From NCBI RefSeq assembly GCF_902806685.2, contig NC_048556.1, positions 10,440,734 to 10,504,733 on the forward strand: 64,000 nt of DNA, read 5' to 3'. Under the pieces are notes generated by a model that saw only the letters and a program-made list of their open reading frames with translations, did not search any database and had not been told where the DNA came from. The stretch comes from Maniola hyperantus. Taxonomy: Eukaryota; Arthropoda; Insecta; Lepidoptera; Nymphalidae. The position numbers and the translations under genes are program-made. Positions 63,968 to 64,000 of the stretch are shown piece after piece (positions within the stretch are counted from its first letter, which is position 1; each line of letters opens with the position of its first letter).

Positions 63968-64000
63968 GAATTATGGGAGAGCGGAAAATAGATCAATGAG

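Overview
This 64 kb window is repeat-rich nuclear DNA from a lepidopteran (moth or butterfly). The evidence is spliced insect-type genes with short GT-AG exons, dozens of small non-autonomous Helitrons that start with TC and end in a GCGGAC..GTCGC hairpin plus CTAG between host A and T, tRNA-derived SINEs, many LINE 3' ends, and several MITE families. There is no bacterial feature, CRISPR array or operon.

Layout. (1) 1-3575: five copies of a 650-780 bp satellite in an intron. (2) 3632-27629, + strand: the C-terminal 669 codons of Usp8 (UBPY), a ubiquitin-specific protease, in 15 exons; the 5' exons lie left of the window. (3) 28000-32000: gene-free, with foldback repeats. (4) 32041-34137, - strand: a small acidic coiled-coil protein of 160 aa, possibly SNAPC5. 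(5) 34876-35888 and 37456-38791, + strand: two tandem glycine-zipper paralogues of the C19orf12 family. (6) 38800-46270: repeats only. (7) 46279-57674, - strand: Naam, nicotinamidase, five 3' exons; its large intron carries a nearly intact LINE (53451-57298) on the opposite strand. (8) 57700-64000: LINE 3' ends, SINEs, Helitrons and MITEs.

The genes do not form one pathway: Usp8 acts in endosomal sorting, Naam in NAD salvage, and the C19orf12 family at mitochondrial/ER membranes. The strongest theme is mobile DNA and local duplication altering gene structure. Usp8 has a tandem-duplicated exon separated by only 35 nt, a second exon copied three more times with one copy still open and in frame, a broken copy of the catalytic His-box exon, and one exon whose splice acceptor and first codons match a LINE pol tail. 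In Naam, the TTTTA tail of the LINE directly abuts an exon and makes up most of the 5' splice site. The LINE itself has ORF1 and ORF2 in one frame separated only by a TAG, with no ATG available to start ORF2 before its catalytic motifs.
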